Origin: Phycisphaerae bacterium SM23_33 | GTDB lineage: Bacteria; Planctomycetota; Phycisphaerae; SM23-33 | Length of the DNA stretch: 5,468 nucleotides | Direction of reading: 5' to 3' | NCBI GenBank assembly: GCA_001303665.1 | Contig: LJUF01000253.1 | Span: 1-5,468, forward strand | Shown: positions 5,084 through 5,468 of the stretch, one piece after another | Layout: each line of letters begins with the position of its first letter | How positions within the stretch are numbered: position 1 is the first letter of the stretch | Translations under genes and position numbers: made by a program | The notes under the pieces: generated by a model | Seen by the model: the letters and a program-made list of their open reading frames with translations, nothing else | What the model was told of the DNA's origin: nothing | Databases searched by the model: none

Positions 5084-5468
5084 ATGCATCCAGGAAAGAA
5101 CAAGCCTGGGAGTGAAAGCAGAGGCGCCAAGGCCGGTGTCGGGCGGGGCGGGCGAGGCAGGATGATGTGGGCGGCGGGTCTGGCCGCCCTTGCGATAGGT
5201 GCCTTCCCGTCAATGGCGGGGGGCGATCCAATCATACAGATCACAGTCACGAACGTGGGCGACGGAGTGTACGCCTTCCAGTTCACCATTGACTGCAACG
5301 ACGGCCTCCTGGAGCCGGTCCGGGTGGAAATGACCTATTTCGCGTGCGGCGGGCAGATTCAGAACACCAAGGCCTTCGGCGCCATCGACGTTAACTACGA
5401 GCCCGATGCCGACACCTATGATCCCCTCGACCCCAACTACCACAAGGTCTCGGACTCCTGGATCAATG
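5084..5468 (+). CDS. Secreted protein, N-terminal part (3' partial)
   Basis: The frame is open from the ATG at 5084 to the window edge, giving 128 residues with no stop. The N-terminus has a long basic Gly/Arg/Lys region (1-26), a hydrophobic core MMWAAGLAALAIGAF (27-41) and S-M-A45 before Gly-Gly-Asp, a plausible signal peptidase I site, so export is expected. The mature part (from about 46) alternates hydrophobic residues in beta-strand fashion (IIQITVTNV, VYAFQFTIDC, PVRVEMTYF) and then becomes Asp/Asn/Tyr-Pro rich (YEPDADTYDPLDPNY). This style is typical of planctomycete surface proteins that end in a PEP-CTERM or similar sorting tail, but the C-terminus is outside the window and the family was not recognised. 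It is preceded by its own promoter and a long leader. A shorter start at residue 27 would give a near-minimal signal peptide and cannot be excluded. Confidence 0.85.
   Translation, partial: MHPGKNKPGSESRGAKAGVGRGGRGRMMWAAGLAALAIGAFPSMAGGDPIIQITVTNVGDGVYAFQFTIDCNDGLLEPVRVEMTYFACGGQIQNTKAFGAIDVNYEPDADTYDPLDPNYHKVSDSWIN

Noticed and set aside
4926..5165. A 79-codon plus-strand open frame in the leader
   Set aside because: It overlaps the start of the secreted-protein gene in another frame, has Gly/Arg-rich composition, and has no good RBS; the signal-peptide frame is far more credible.
4104..5231. A 375-codon minus-strand open frame covering DUF2284 and the leader
   Set aside because: It is antisense to a clearly recognised DUF2284 gene and to the promoter and leader, and its product is Pro/Arg/Ser/Ala-rich with no family features.
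5210..5443. A 77-codon minus-strand open frame near the right edge
   Set aside because: It is antisense to the secreted-protein gene, which has an RBS and signal peptide.

Overview
The window is a GC-rich (about two thirds G+C by eye), gene-dense piece of bacterial chromosome with five protein-coding genes. Two of them run off the ends. The protein types are an SBBP-type beta-propeller protein, a large lipoprotein with a probable helical-toroid body, a DUF2284 cysteine-rich protein, and a secreted beta-rich protein with a long basic N-region. Together with the codon use, they suggest a free-living Gram-negative such as a planctomycete (Phycisphaerae-like) or a related environmental lineage. 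That placement is an inference: no rRNA or marker gene is present.

Layout. Positions 2-1123 (+) hold the 3' end of a beta-propeller repeat protein. It converges on, and overlaps by 23 bp, a minus-strand lipoprotein gene (1101-2864). Upstream of that, on the same strand and 120 bp away, is a minus-strand gene for an uncharacterised cytoplasmic protein (2985-3866). These two could be co-transcribed, and the gap contains an inverted repeat that could fold over the lipoprotein gene's ribosome binding site. A 264-bp divergent intergenic region with a candidate promoter on each strand separates this pair from the plus-strand DUF2284 gene (4131-4667). A 416-bp non-coding stretch follows. It holds GC-rich inverted repeats just after the DUF2284 gene, then a good sigma70-type promoter (TTGACA, 17 bp, TAATAT) and a roughly 227-nt leader with several possible hairpins. 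The leader precedes the start of an exported protein (5084 to the window end).

How the genes work together: no shared pathway is evident. Three of the five products are, or are likely to be, exported or envelope-associated (beta-propeller, lipoprotein, secreted protein), and two are probably cytoplasmic (the 293-aa protein and DUF2284). I see no mobile element, CRISPR array, tRNA or rRNA. I cannot identify a clear new multi-gene system. The best candidates for something undescribed are the long leader before the last gene and the two minus-strand genes of unknown function.
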